A DNA stretch of 64,000 nucleotides from Acanthaster planci. Taxonomy: Eukaryota; Echinodermata; Asteroidea; Valvatida; Acanthasteridae. Under the pieces are notes generated by a model, which was given only the letters and a program-made list of their open reading frames with translations, ran no database searches and was not told the origin of the DNA. This document shows positions 9,614-21,904 of the stretch, one piece after another. The stretch is from NCBI RefSeq assembly GCF_001949145.1, contig NW_019091452.1, forward strand, positions 514,788 to 578,787, read 5' to 3'. Made by a program: the position numbers and the translations under genes. Within the stretch, counting starts at the first letter, position 1. Each line of letters starts with the position of its first letter.

Positions 9614-12447
9614 TCAATATACGGAACCCTCAGGAGGCTGTGGTAATTTCCTGTTTTCTTGGAGCGCCATTTTTCTCTTTATGTCTGTTAGCACAGTCTT
9701 GATGGTGTAACTTCTTTGCCACTTTGCAAGTACAAAGTAAAACCTGTCGTCAACCTGGAGTAGGAAAGTTCATATAGCAAGAAGAAACAAAATGGTCAAA
9801 TCTCTTGAGAAATGGTACCTCCACTCGTTCAATTCGCCAAGGACTAACAGGATTTAGTGTGCATTCGTCTACTCATTTGGGTATTAAAAATCCATCTACA
9901 AAACTCCAAGAATCACACGCCTGATACAACACGCATAGATACTTCTAAAACAAGTTTGCAAAAAAAGATGATCAAACTGAAGTTCAAGTCAGCCAACTGC
10001 GAATATTACTAAGCCACGAAGTTTGTTTTTACACCAAGTCTTTTAACAACAGGATTTCAAACCTCTGACCCTCAATGATCCCTCAGCACCTTTCTTGAAA
10101 TATTCCTTGCTCTTTCGAAATCTTCCATCCTATGCAATGAACTAATCGTCCACTTTTTCCATTCTACAACATCCTGCAGGGCCACTAGGGTTGATGTTCG
10201 TGCAATGTGTTTATGTTCAATTCATCAGCAGAAATTTGAGCCAGGAATAGGAAGTGGATGGTAGAGAGAACGACTTGCCAGCCAATAGAGATTCGAAATG
10301 CAGGGAGGGGGTTGTGTACACCACAGTTATGACAGTAGAGGGCGATGTTCATGCTAAGTATGTACACGTATATTTCACTTCTGCAGAACCTTGTAAATAT
10401 CTGCTGCATGCGTATAGCTTTTTATTGTTATCCCATTTTAGACCTACTGAATACAGATTAGCTGATGGGAAGTCCAAATTGTTTTCACAGTTGGCCATGA
10501 TTTTGCTCACCACGGGGGGGGGGGAGTTGATTCAGTAGCCCAACCCCCGGTCAAAATATGTGATGGTATGTAGCCCCCATACCTCGGTATCATCAGTTTG
10601 GTAAACAAAGACAAAACTTTATCCGCTCAAGTTACTCGAGTAAGGTTGGCAACAACACGCAAGCCTATGGCACTGCCGCAGCCACCAGCTACAGACAGGA
10701 GCCATCTATGTGTGCGTCTCATCGTTGGCAAAAAACAAGTAATAAATAAAAAAATAAGGGAAGGATTTCATGAGAAGATTGAGGAGGGTTCCTTGTCAGA
10801 CAAATAGCATATCTTACAAGGCCTTGCGCGCCGACGCCGGTCAAGTTGATCCTGGTGATGAAGCGCACACTGGGAGGCACGTCAGGATACTTCTGTCCAC
10901 ACCTCAGCATCAAAGAATATACACGACCTTCATAAGGGGTCTACAACGACGACAAGAACAACAACAAAAAAATAAAGACCTCTTTAACACTATGACGTGC
11001 AATTTACCCAAGTCTGAAATAAGGAATAACAAAATTGCACCACTTTATTACGGGGCAAATCTACATGTACCGCCATCCTCATTTAAATTGGATACATTTA
11101 TACCAAAAGTAATACTCCCCTAGCTTATTCCCTTGGTTCCAAGCTGATTTCTAAAACAATTCTACTGTATTGAAGCAAGCTATACAGAGTACGTTAGTAC
11201 AATGTACTAAAACCAGGAAAAATCCAATCCTTTGTACTTGGTGCTCTGTCTGTAGTCGGTATTAAACACAATATGTCTATATAAAATATTTGACCGACCC
11301 TTTTCCCAGCCTTGCAAAATAAGGAAACTTCCTCATTCCTTCCTCATTGGAACATAGGCGAATCATTCTCAAAGAGTGCTGAACTGAACGTCACTAACNN
11401 NNNNNNNNNNNNNNNNNNNNNNNNNNNNNNNNNNNNNNNNNNNNNNNNNNNNNNNNNNNNNNNNNNNNNNNNNNNNNNNNNNNNNNNNNNNNNNNNNNNN
11501 NNNNNNNNNNNNNNNNNNNNNNNNNNNNNNNNNNNNNNNNNNNNNNNNNNNNNNNNNNNNNNNNNNNNNNNNNNNNNNNNNNNNNNNNNNNNNNNNNNNN
11601 NNNNNNNNNNNNNNNNNNNNNNNNNNNNNNNNNNNNNNNNNNNNNNNNNNNNNNNNNNNNNNNNNNNNNNNNNNNNNNNNNNNNNNNCTGAACAATGTAA
11701 GGGGGTACCCTGAATCACCCAAGGTACGTGGTCTGCTTGTCACTCCAAGTCACATCTTATTATAGAAAGAGTTGTGACATGAGTGTGTCAATTTGTTGGA
11801 GCCAAAATGGTGGAATGCGCCACTGCACATGGACAATACGGCCGTTTCACAATAAAGCGCCACCAAGAGTTTGCAACTCGTTGGCAAATCACAATGCGCG
11901 AAATTTGTTGACCCATTGCGCGTTTGGAAATGGTCGACAAATTTCGCGCGTTATGATAGGCCAGCGTGTTGCAAACTCTTGGTGGCGCACTATTGTGAAT
12001 CGCCCGTATTAGCACACTGTAACTGTATGCAGTGCTACACAAAATGAACAGAAAGTGTGAAGTTGGTGCCACTCTATATTCAGCTCTCCAAGCTTATACT
12101 ATTGTAGTGTTCATAAGGCAAAATTACATACACAATTTTCAAAAAACATGGGCCACACCTATTTTCTTAAAATTTCAAGAAATCAAACTTTCAAAACCAA
12201 AAATAAATTCCATGCCTGGAGTCAGATCGTTCTCTAACAAAACTAATAACCACAAGTGTTTAAGGTACAAGTATGTCCAGAGATACATGAGTATCACCTA
12301 CCCCAGGGGGTCCAATGATCATGCCAGTCCAATCACTCAACGTCTTGTCATCCTCGTTCGCCAATCCCCAGCTTATTGTACCATCACCAGCGCCCTCCTG
12401 GCCTTCCTCCAACTCTTCCAAGAGACGGAAGTTTCGAGGCACAGTAA
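9614..12447 (-). CDS. UBE2V: Ubiquitin-conjugating enzyme E2 variant, UBE2V1/UBE2V2 (Mms2) type
   Basis: Three coding exons are visible on the minus strand: 12447-12302, 10940-10818 and 9754-9614. Phases agree (2-nt start, then phase 0, phase 0) and the stop is at 9614-9616. They encode [16 protein letters not shown]..., [45 protein letters not shown] and [11 protein letters not shown], all hallmark UEV segments. UEV proteins keep the E2 fold but lack the catalytic cysteine. With UBC13 (UBE2N) they make Lys63-linked ubiquitin chains for DNA-damage tolerance and signalling. The 135 residues seen leave about 5-10 N-terminal residues for a tiny first exon, usual for the family and not located with certainty. 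A phase-compatible signal-peptide exon lies at 13558-13633. Intron 2 holds an assembly gap and a MITE. Confidence 0.88.
11399..11687. other. Assembly gap (289 N)
   Basis: A run of N inside an intron of the UBE2V gene. The flanking exons stay in phase, so no coding exon needs to be hidden here. Confidence 1.
11835..12010. mobile_element. Palindromic MITE, full copy
   Basis: A 176-bp element has imperfect terminal inverted repeats: AATACGGCCGTTTCACAAT at the left against ATTGTGAATCGCCCGTATT at the right. The inverted arms run inward through GCGCCACCAAGAGTTTGCAA and TTGCAAACTCTTGGTGGCGC, and through GCGCGAAATTTGT and ACAAATTTCGCGCG. There is no coding capacity. Sister copies lie at 28720-28915 and 54804-54978. 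Confidence 0.85.
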
Positions 12448-12732
12448 CTGGTCCGCAAAAGAAACAGACAAGACCCAAGGTGTATCAATGTGATTTTCAA
12501 AGCTTCAGACTACGCGTGTACCGTGACTCGTACGCTTCCCAGCGTCTGACTGCATTTGTGAGCCGCAGTGAAACACGGATTTGGTGGAAGCTTGAGACTC
12601 TATATCTGTCTAAGGAAATAGCAAATCTCTAAATACCTGCACGATTTCAGACTTGAAATATTGAGGAATTGACGTGTGCGACTTACTACATAATATTGAA
12701 ATTTACAACATTAATTACATGTAAGTTGTTCC

Positions 12733-12790
12733 AGGGACGGATCCAGGTTTTTTTGGGGGGGTCGACCCCTTACCCTCTGGTTCCGCACCT
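12733..12790. repeat. Fragment with CAGGGACGGATCCAGG terminus
   Basis: The segment starts CAGGGACGGATCCAGGTTTTTTTGGGGGGG and continues into GTCGACCCCTTACCC. CAGGGGCGGATCC-type termini are common at ends of DNA transposon-derived repeats in many animals. Only one end is recognised here, so family and extent are uncertain. Confidence 0.4.
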
Positions 12791-13557
12791 GTGTTCATTA
12801 GCGCTGCTGATATAAAACGTGTCGCCCTGCATAAATCCTAAAGAAGAAAGGAAGTCCCATTTCAAAAATGGTCAGTCTCGAGAAAAAGTTTATGCACTAT
12901 AGGGCTACCAGCGTGTTGGATGAAGAGTGCCCTCAAGGAATGAAATAAATAAAGTAAAGAAGAAATAAAATCTGTTTGTCCATATCAAGCCACACATACT
13001 CCGTGTAACAACATCCTGGAGGGACGTTTTCTTTAAAAAATAACTCTGGAATAAAAGTTCCGGAATTTATTCAAGAAAACTTGTGCCCCATCCCAGCTGT
13101 TACTAGGGCATCATAGCCCTTCTTTAAAACAAATGTTGTTCTCTTCCAATTAAAAATCTCCGAAAAAAAAAACAAACGTACAAAATATACCAGACTATTT
13201 TTTATATGCAACTTTGACATTATCAGAATGATCCAATTTCCTGGGGAAAGATCTGAATTGATAATTGTCTATGACGCACTGAGCGTCATTCTTGCCCAGA
13301 GCCGCTAGTTGGATCCTGGGTTTAAATGATCCATATTTAAGCTAATTAAAACCCATGTATGTCAGTTCGGTACACCTATTTTAGGCAGTGCGCACATGCG
13401 CCTGCACTCTTCCCAGTCACGTGTAGTAATCACTAAGATAGCACTAACTGTTTACACGATACAGAGCTTGGATTTTCTTCCTCAAGCGTTGGAGATGGAG
13501 CTAACTCAACAAGTGGCAATAAAAAAAATCAAATAGAGTTGAAATAGCCAGGCATAC

Positions 13558-13633
13558 CTGCGCCACGAATGGACGAAGATACAACTCCTAGATTGCCCAG
13601 TATGGCAACGCATACAAACATAAACTTCCACAT
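13558..13633 (-). CDS. Signal-peptide-coding first exon (gene unassigned; phase fits UBE2V)
   Basis: On the minus strand ATG at 13633-13631 opens 25 codons, MWKFMFVCVAILGNLGVV then SSSIRGA, and ends in phase 1 at the strong donor GCGCAG|GTATGC. The hydrophobic core with small residues after it is a textbook signal peptide. The next recognised exon on this strand is the UBE2V exon starting at 12447, which needs exactly a phase-1 donor. It could therefore be an unusual first exon of UBE2V. More likely it is the start of a separate secreted-protein gene whose other exons I cannot find. Confidence 0.4.
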
Positions 13634-15547
13634 CGTAGGAACAGGTGCTGAAGTGCTGCTGTGATGTGTCGGTGGAAGCTAGCAGGGCAGCGTTGTAGAC
13701 TAGACTTAGGCCTATAATCTCTCTCAATTTGCCGTGTACAATCTTTACTCTATCACTCGCTAAGTATTCCCTGTAGACTATGCAATGGTCGCTCTTACTA
13801 TATATCTTTGAACTGCACAGCGTAGCGCAGAGATTTGTTGGGACCAGATCCTAGTCTTTCTCTCTCTCATATACATAGCATATTTTTGCTGATGGTTTAA
13901 TGCACACAACCATCCTTGCATTCCCAAGCTCTGTACAATAGATTCATCAGTGCCTGACAAGTTTGCAGTTACTCGTGCGAGTGTTCTTTAGTGAAATCCA
14001 GTCGTGTACAAGTGGCTTTACATAGGACTTTGGATATCCCATTCATCTTGTTGACCTTTCCAAAGTTTATTCAGTTGTGAAAGCCTGTAGGTACATGTAG
14101 GCCGAGGTGTTCCACCTACTCTACTATGCAAAATTCCACTGCAGTGGCACAAAAAAGCCATTATTTGCAGAAGCCATCATCTAAGACGAACTACGACGCG
14201 TACGAACCCTGCATGGTGTACGACTTGTGACTAGTTTGTTTTACTGGTCGTGGATGTATAAAGCAATACTATGTCATAGGGTCTATGTCATCCCATGCCG
14301 GGTCTGGGTGCATGTAGCTCACATATGGATTCGTCATACGACAGTCTTGGCTAAGAGTATAATTTGATTTTGGCTCAATTTAAGCAATAGCTAGAGTCAA
14401 TTTTCTCCAGTTTTTGTCTCGTGGGAGAAGTTACCTCAGGGATATAGGACTGTCTCACTCACGCATTTTCATGCTGCAGCTTTTCACTGAAAAGTCCTCG
14501 TCTCCATTCCACTTGTATCAACCGACCCTGACCAGATTACATAGCACATGTATCTACCGTTTAGGTGCGGATCGCCGCATTTACCAAACCACCATGCCCC
14601 TTAATTGAGGCTTACTACGTGTGTCGAGTCGTCTTCGTCATTATCGCGGTCTTATTTGAAAAGGGTAAGCCTCGGTGAACGTTGAGAGCCTTGCCACCAG
14701 TGGAGCTGTAGTAGTACTGTCCATGTTCTAGGCGGTACACACTTTGTGAACCCCCCATTGAATTCTCTGTTTGCCCCGCCCACCGTGGCGCAATTCTTTC
14801 AGGGTGCATTCAACCAATTGGATGTATTTCTGTACTTGAGCTCATTAATATTTTGTGATCCCACGGGATTTTTACAATAAAACAGGCCACAATCAGGAGG
14901 CATCATAGAAATATTTCTATAAATTCCGAATTTAGGACTGATGTTTCCAGTTCGGGTTACTTCTTTCACAAAAAGCCCCAAATAGTGCGGGCCTGTATTA
15001 TGGATAGGCGGGCGGCAACATTCAGAAATGAACGTTTAGTTTACTGCTATTTTGGGGGTATCTTCGTTCAAATGCGAATAAATAAATGTTCGAGGCTAAT
15101 CCCCATGAAATTGAAACGAAAAGTGATCTTCTGGCCATAATCTTGAATTTCCAGCGAAAAAACGGAGGCCAACCTCTTCACGAGAGTCAACAGGCGGCGC
15201 TATTTCGGTCTGATTTCGTACTGTTTTCTATGAGCACGTATTTTCGGTGCAGTGCAACCGTCCAAGCCGAAGTTGATCAACTTTAACCCCAGGGCTTTTT
15301 GACTTTTTTGTTGTAAGTCCGAGCGTGTTTTCAGTAATAGTTGCAAACGAGATTGTGAGACAAAGGACACTGAGCGTGGCTCCCGGGCAAGCGCTTTTTA
15401 AAGTGTTGAAAACAGCGCAAGAGAGTATAGGTACCAGACTCATTATGTACACGTCGAATTCACGCGAAGTCGAACAGCGAAATGTCGATTGTGGAGTTCT
15501 GTCCACGAAGTTTCTCCTCTTACCAAGAGACTTATTCCTCCCCTAAA
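13634..15547. other. Head-to-head intergenic region between minus- and plus-strand genes
   Basis: This 1.9 kb separates the minus-strand signal-peptide exon from the TMED start and should contain at least the TMED promoter. No TATA box or other specific site is convincing. No further exon was recognised. Short open frames here have no supporting features. Confidence 0.45.
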
Positions 15548-18500
15548 ATGTGGCAATACATGTATTTTATTGCAGTATTTATGATAACTGTCTTTGGGAC
15601 GTGTTGGTGTGTGGAGCACGATCTGACAATCGTTGTACCAGCTGGTAGGAGGGAATGTTTCCACCAACACATCAAAGCCCAGAAAACTTTAGATTTCGAG
15701 TTCCAGGTAGGCCGAGGGCATGTAGGGTGGACGCACGACTCTTTGCCATGGTTGCCGCAGCTGGGTGCCTCAGGCTAATCAAATCAGCATTTCCCACCGT
15801 ATCAACGTTCATGACGTCAATACGGTTTTTTACTATTGTTTGGTTGACACAGTTGGAGTGTGCAGAGTGTTGAAGTAGACTTCAATCTAGTAGTAAAGAA
15901 GTGTTAAATTTGCTGTCTGACAGCAAATTTAATAGGCCTACTGGCATATACCCCATAACCGTGGTGTTCACCCCGCTCCCACGTGGGAGTGGGGTGGACG
16001 TCGAACCCCACTTATCTGGGGGTAACTGGCGTATGTACATGTAGGCCCACATACATGTACATTGGTCTCTATGCCTACTGCATTTTTACTTGTACATGTA
16101 CATGTATTGAATGGGGCCGGTCTGGGGTCTCTGCCGAAAAGAGAAGGAAAAGGTTGGCGTAAAGAGAGAGAGAGACATGACAGATTTTCAACTTCATGTT
16201 TAGGTCATTGAAGGTGGAGACATGGATATAAATTTTATATTGAGGACCCCAACCAACAAAGCCCTGGCTACTGAGGCACGCAAGCAGGAGGGAATTTATA
16301 CGTAAGTTGTAACCAATTCAGAGTGGCTGTACATGTATGATTATTGTTACAGTACAAACCATAACACGACGACTTTCAACAGGACTGCAACTTTTCCACA
16401 ATTAAATTGATGTCCTCATTTTTCACCTTACATTCATGCCATTGAACATCGAGAAACACTTTACAAAATCTAGTAAAGATTGGAATTTCCTCATTTAGTG
16501 TCAGTGTCCAGTTGAATGCCTGCTTCAAAATCTATAATTATGGCATTGCACAATTACCATTGTCAGACTTAAGAGTACCGAAGTGCAGTGCAAACGAATG
16601 GATTGGCTCTCGCGCTAATGCCTTTTACACACATAATTGTGCCTGTGATGTGTTCACTTCGGCACTCTGTAGAGTTTCAATCTCCACCTGTTGTCGTTCT
16701 ACTGCCCGCAGTAAGTGAGCTCGTGGTGCTTAGTTTGTCATTATTTTCTTAATTTGTGTATTTATTTTCTCAATCAGACATGTCAGACCCTGTGTGTACT
16801 TTCCATCTATGTTTTTCTTTTCTGTTTTGGTACATGTAGATTCATACCCGTGGAGGACATTTTAAGGGAAATGTAAACTCTGAGATCTATTCATTATCGA
16901 TTGATCTAGTTCCCATTTTCAGTGCACCAGAGTGGTACAAGAGTAGACAGCAACCTGTCTTAACTTCCGTAACTACCGTACATGTACATACTGTAGCTAA
17001 TGTGTCACAAATTTCATGTAAGTGTAGTTTCCATGATGGTCATAACATTCAGCGAGTGTAGTATTCTGACAGTGCATCCCGAGAATGAATTCCATTTGAG
17101 GTCATTGGGATGCACAAGTTACCAGTACTGGTATGTGTAGGTCTACCCTGTTGACACTACACCGTGCAACTTGCACGCATGTTTGTTCCCTAGTGGGCTT
17201 GCTTTTTTTGAATATGACCTATTTATCAAGTTTTGTAATGCCAGCAACTGAACAGCAGATAGATCTGGAGAGGATGGTGTTTGGCATTTTAACGAAAAAC
17301 AATTGGAAAGAAAACACATCCAAAACTGTGCTAAGTTTCCATATGAGTTGCCTTTTTAGGTGATTAATTACTAGTTCTCAAAGCTTTCTTGTTACTTATT
17401 TTCTGTGGGTTAATTGACTCTCGAGATTCCATCTACTCAAGTTTTCATCTCTTTTGCTTTGGTTTTGATTTCAGGTTCAGCACTCAAGAGACTGGGGACT
17501 ATCTCTTTTGTTTTGACAACTCTTTCAGTAGGATGTCAGAAAAGGTAACGCAGGTCCACATGTAGTAAACCCCCCCCCCTTCATGGCCCTGGTCTTTTGT
17601 AGGTATTGGTCATGCTTTGAAGCCCCGGGGTGGGGATTATGGTCGCTTACTGATACTCCATGGTGAAAAGTGAGTGGGTTCCTATCGATCTACACTGCAA
17701 AATCATTCAAAGGACTTTTTACTCCAAAGTGGCTCTGGCAACTTAAGACTCATTTTGACAGATGGGGGTCACTAATTGTCTAAGATGTTACTTTATGATC
17801 TAAGTAGGTTTGGTGTAGGAAACAAAGAATTCAACAATGCCTTTTCATAAGGCCCCCTGTCCCTTCGCACAGTATAATACAAGTTTGTGATTCTGGGTAC
17901 CATACGTGCATCAATTTACAAAGTATCAACCACATAAAAACAAGCACTATGTAAAGACCTGTTATTGTTATTAAGCTCGTGCCAAAACTAGCCCTGCTGA
18001 TTTCTGTCACCCCGTGAGCTTTGGAGAAAAGCAAGTTTTATTTGGTATTGTTTTGTATGTGTACCAAAAAACCTCACATGTGGTAAGCCCATATAGTGAT
18101 TTATTCAAGGTATGGTGTGACACTTCCTACTGTATTATCACCTATTGAAACTCCCAAAACAATGGCACCGAGCGATACTGACTTGCTACAGTGCCCAGCT
18201 GTGGCCCTCTCTGGCATGAGGGCTCCACACATATTTAACCTCCATGGACTACAAGTAGTTCTGTGTACATCATCAGTGGGAATCGCTTAAGTGTAATTAA
18301 GAATTAGCCACATATTGAAACTCTTTCATTGTCACAAGCACAGGAAGTCCCTGTTTACCCATTATCCAGCATGAAGTGGCTAAGTACTGTAAAAAAAATG
18401 ATGTTCAGCACCTTCAAGGTTAGATTACATAGTTACTGTGCAGCTCGATATCGATTTCTCGTCAGCTGGTTTATTTCGACTTGGCCTTAGACTACGATGA

Positions 18501-19922
18501 CGAAGATGAAGTGTTGAAGAAGCCTCCGTGGATGGATCTGATGACAGGAGTTGGAGGGACTGACACGGCAGAAGTACGACTCGAGGAAATCCAGGTACAT
18601 TGTGATACCAGAGGTGTAGGTGGAGTGTTCCCAGGGTGTCGTGTTGGACAACCTGAAGGGCATTTTGGATGCCCTATTTGTTATGCAGATCAGGGTCGCA
18701 AGCATGGTTGGTAGCTCTGTTGGCTGGCATTCCAAAATGCTGGCTGGCCTTTCGGGTGAAAATGAAGCTTGCTGGCAGGCAGAAATATGGTTGCATTACA
18801 CTGTGCTTGAATGTGGCCATTTCAAAGTTTAGATAGAGATAAAAGGCTTTAAAAAAGCGGAAAGATAGTATTGTCTCACCCTTTCCATTTTTTATTTAAA
18901 AACAGTTACTATGGCTTCCTGGCTGCAAGTGTTATTCAGTTTCTTAATCACTCCGAAAAGCTTTAATTATGGTACTTGGTCACTTTTTGTGTTGGATTAT
19001 TCAAAACCATGTTGTGCCAATGAAGGCTTCCTTTCTGAAAACAAAGGAGTGGCCAAAAACCCAATGCCAACATCTTCGCCACTGACCATGCAACTCCTTC
19101 TAGAACGGAGGAAAACTTTGACAAGACAAGGAGGGCCTTTTCATTTCACAGGCAGTTGCAGTGTATCTAAACCTGTATTATTGGCACAAAGGAAAAAAAC
19201 TGAAAATGGTAAATCAGAGAAATGTCCCATTTGATTAATCTGTCGTAATCTAAAAGGAAACATTCATTAATCGAAGAGAAATAGTTCTTGCCTCAGGCGA
19301 ATGTGCACAACAGCATTAAACTTCAGCAACTCGGATGCATCAGTGACCTGGTCCATTTTTTGAGGAAAAGTTCAGGACCAAGTATTCCCTTAGGAAAAGT
19401 TGACCCATTCTAACTCTTTCGAGTTGGAGATCTTAAAAAAAACTTGAACAATGTGCAGGAATAGGAACTCATCAACCTTTTTCTCCTACATTCATGTACA
19501 TGTGACGTTCATTTTTATCAAAAAGCCAAATTGAGTTATACGTTGGAACAATGGGCTCAGTGTGCTCTTTCCAATGCAAACTGAAACAAATTTAATACTG
19601 ACAAAGTGCACTTGTCGAAGGATCCTGTCACAGCTTTTGTTTTGGAGTGGTGCGGTCCGTTTGCCATGGATTTTGTTTTGCCTCATTTCAGACGTCGCTA
19701 GGCATCGTCAGAGACAACCTGCACAAATCGGTCCAGACGCAGCGCCTACTGCGCAATGTGGAGTTTCGCGACCGCTTCATCGCCGAGCGCAACTACGAGC
19801 GCGTCTCGTTCTGGTCCATCCTGACGACCGTGGTGATGTTGGTGACGTTCCTCATCCAGGTCATTATGATCCGCAGTCTCTTCAGCTCTCACACGGGGGG
19901 CAAGACCGCAACGAAGACATGA
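15548..19922 (+). CDS. TMED5: p24 family cargo receptor, TMED5-like (transmembrane emp24 domain protein)
   Basis: Five exons, 15548-15706, 16204-16301, 17475-17544, 18466-18594 and 19692-19922, join in frame to 228 residues, close to vertebrate TMED5. Residues 1-21 are a signal peptide. The GOLD domain follows, with the paired cysteines in ECFHQ (exon 1) and FCFDN (exon 3). The LVYFDLALD strand opens exon 4, and an acidic DDEDEVLKKPPW linker comes next. Exon 5 supplies a coiled coil (LHKSVQTQRLLRNVEFRDRF), a transmembrane segment (ILTTVVMLVTFLIQVIMI) and a short cytosolic tail. p24 proteins package cargo, including GPI-anchored proteins and Wnts, between ER and Golgi. The start at 15548 is preferred over the upstream in-frame ATG at 15482 because it begins the signal peptide directly. 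The tail SLFSSHTGGKTATKT lacks a clear dilysine. Confidence 0.92.
15904..15932. repeat. Perfect hairpin in TMED intron 1
   Basis: TTAAATTTGCTGTC and GACAGCAAATTTAA form two perfect 14-bp arms around a single T. A second palindrome, CCCCGCTCCCACGTGGGAGTGGGG, lies at about 15971-15994. Both are intronic. They could be ends of a decayed foldback element. Confidence 0.6.
16572..16668. mobile_element. Short TIR element, copy 1
   Basis: AGAGTACCGAAGTG at the left mirrors CACTTCGGCACTCT at the right. The interior contains GCAGTGCAAACGAATGGA and TGATGCC-like phrases shared with the copy at 26656-26795. It sits in intron 2 of the TMED gene. Confidence 0.65.
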
Positions 19923-21688
19923 TGACGCGCGACGGCGGCAGATCTGATAGTGAAGGGTCCAGGAAGTGGGGAGGGGGAATTGTCTATGAACTCGAAATGC
20001 CTTCATTCATCATTGGAATGTTTCTTTAGGGAACACAGTGTAACCATAGAATGCGCTTGTTTTTCCAACTTGAATAGTCCCTGTTCGCATGGTACACAGT
20101 GTGCCGTGACTGAACTCTGCTTGACATCTGATTGAAATTGATTGAAATTCCATGCGACCGCTCGCAATTACTCGAGACCTGCCGGCAAAACCTACATTTA
20201 TATGCGACAGTTCATTGGGAACAAAGGACGGCTGAAGTTGACACCACTGAAAATCGGTCAAAATATGCACATGTACATGTATACTCATCACACATTAATT
20301 TGTGTGAAATTGCTTTAGTCAAAGTTCTGTTAGAGAAAAGCCAAAAATTTTCATTGCTTTTGACAGTTTGCTACATGACCTGTTGGTGCGATTGGTTGCG
20401 CATTTGCAACTGTGATCGAGATGAAAATTGGGTTTAAGCAAGTAATTGAACGGAACGGATCCTTTTAGATGAACACGTTAGGATGTGCAGAAGGATAACT
20501 AGACAGAAACGGGAAAGGGGGCCATCCGTGCATAGCAAAGGACAGCCCCCAAAGACAGCCTCTGCGTTGTTGATGACCAGCTGTCCGATTGCTAGCATTT
20601 CTGGCAAGCCTTGTGTTTCGAGACATTCCACTGTATGAAGTTTGGGGGGGGCTATAAAAAGTGGAGCAGATGCAATGAGAAATAGCGGTCATTACGTGAA
20701 GCAATTTTTGTAGAATTTCTTAGTTGACATTTTTGTGTGTTTTTTTGGTTTTGATAAATAGGATGGTTATTCGAATCCTGCCCCCTTTTACTAGTGTGTA
20801 TTGCATGATCTGTTTTTGCTACTTTTTTAAAACTTGTTCACTGGAGGGCTGAAATTTTCAAGTGAAACATAAACACTGCAGTGTTCCAAACTTTGCTCGA
20901 CTATTTACATTATTTGAAAAGATAAAGTTAATTTGAATGTTTAAGAATTTTTTCTTTCAGTACACGGTTTAAATGGGAAGTTCTCACAAAATTGTATTAT
21001 GTGGTCACAAGACACTCGCGTCCCATGTCAGAAAAGTAAACCGATGGTATTTTAACAATTGGTTATATCAGTACATGTATATACAATATTGTAAAATAAT
21101 GATTTTCGCCGCGAACGCCTTGATTAAAGGCTGACAACTAGGCCAAAGGTCGCGACACATCAAAATCAGAAACAAACGTTGCAATAAAAATGAGCACTGT
21201 GCATGTAATGTTCGAGAAGAACAGTTTACAAAGTAACGGTGGACTTACATGGAGCGTGCGATTTTTCTCAGATCTTCATTTGATTTTTGCAAAATGTTCT
21301 GGTTCAGCCAAAATGCCAGGATGATTTAATCACGGTACCTGGTTCTGCAGTCAGTGTGAGCCCTGCTGTCACTGTTAAACCAGATTTTTCAGGGCATGAT
21401 TCATCCTTTCGCTCTCCATGTAGCAAGTAGGCCTAAAAAGGTTTTACTCTTAAGCTGACAGTAAGCCCCAGTGGTCATAGTTTTTTAAGTTTTTTCTTAG
21501 CTCTCCGCTTTCTGTAATTTACATGGTTGGCTATCGTATCACCTTGTTTTTTACATAATGCGCACACGGTCATGCGCATTTGACGCAAGACACGCCGAGC
21601 ACACGTGACTTATACATGTATTTGTGTTCGAGCGAACGGTCTTTGCGTGTGCGCCGGGCATGTGTAAGACATTCTCACATTACTAATG

Positions 21689-21904
21689 AGCAAAGATCGT
21701 ATAGCGCCGAAGTCGCAAGATGGATAACTCTGCCCAAAAGATGTAATTGCCACGGGCGCCATTTGAGCAAGCGATACGCCTGCGCATTTTACAGTAATGC
21801 TTGGGCGTTTGCTCAAATGGCGCCCATGCGATTAAACGTTTTACGTGTATTCACGGTGAAGTTTGCCGTCTTGCGCCGCTTCGCGGCGCTATACGATCTT
21901 TGCT
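21689..21904. mobile_element. Palindromic MITE with perfect 21-bp terminal inverted repeats
   Basis: AGCAAAGATCGTATAGCGCC at 21689 is matched exactly by its reverse complement ending at 21904 (21 bp perfect). A second internal inverted pair is perfect over 17 bp: GGGCGCCATTTGAGCAA at 21754-21770 and its complement at 21809-21825. The element is 216 bp without coding capacity. Flanking ctcat/gatgag words may hold the target duplication, but I cannot fix it. Confidence 0.82.

Noticed and set aside
8887-10824. Weak similarity between 8887-8935 and 10779-10824 (gaggaggNttcc ... tacaag)
   Set aside because: Only about two thirds identical over less than 50 bp. It may be a repeat remnant, but too weak to call. 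A UBE2V terminal exon was first sought here and then found at 9614-9754.
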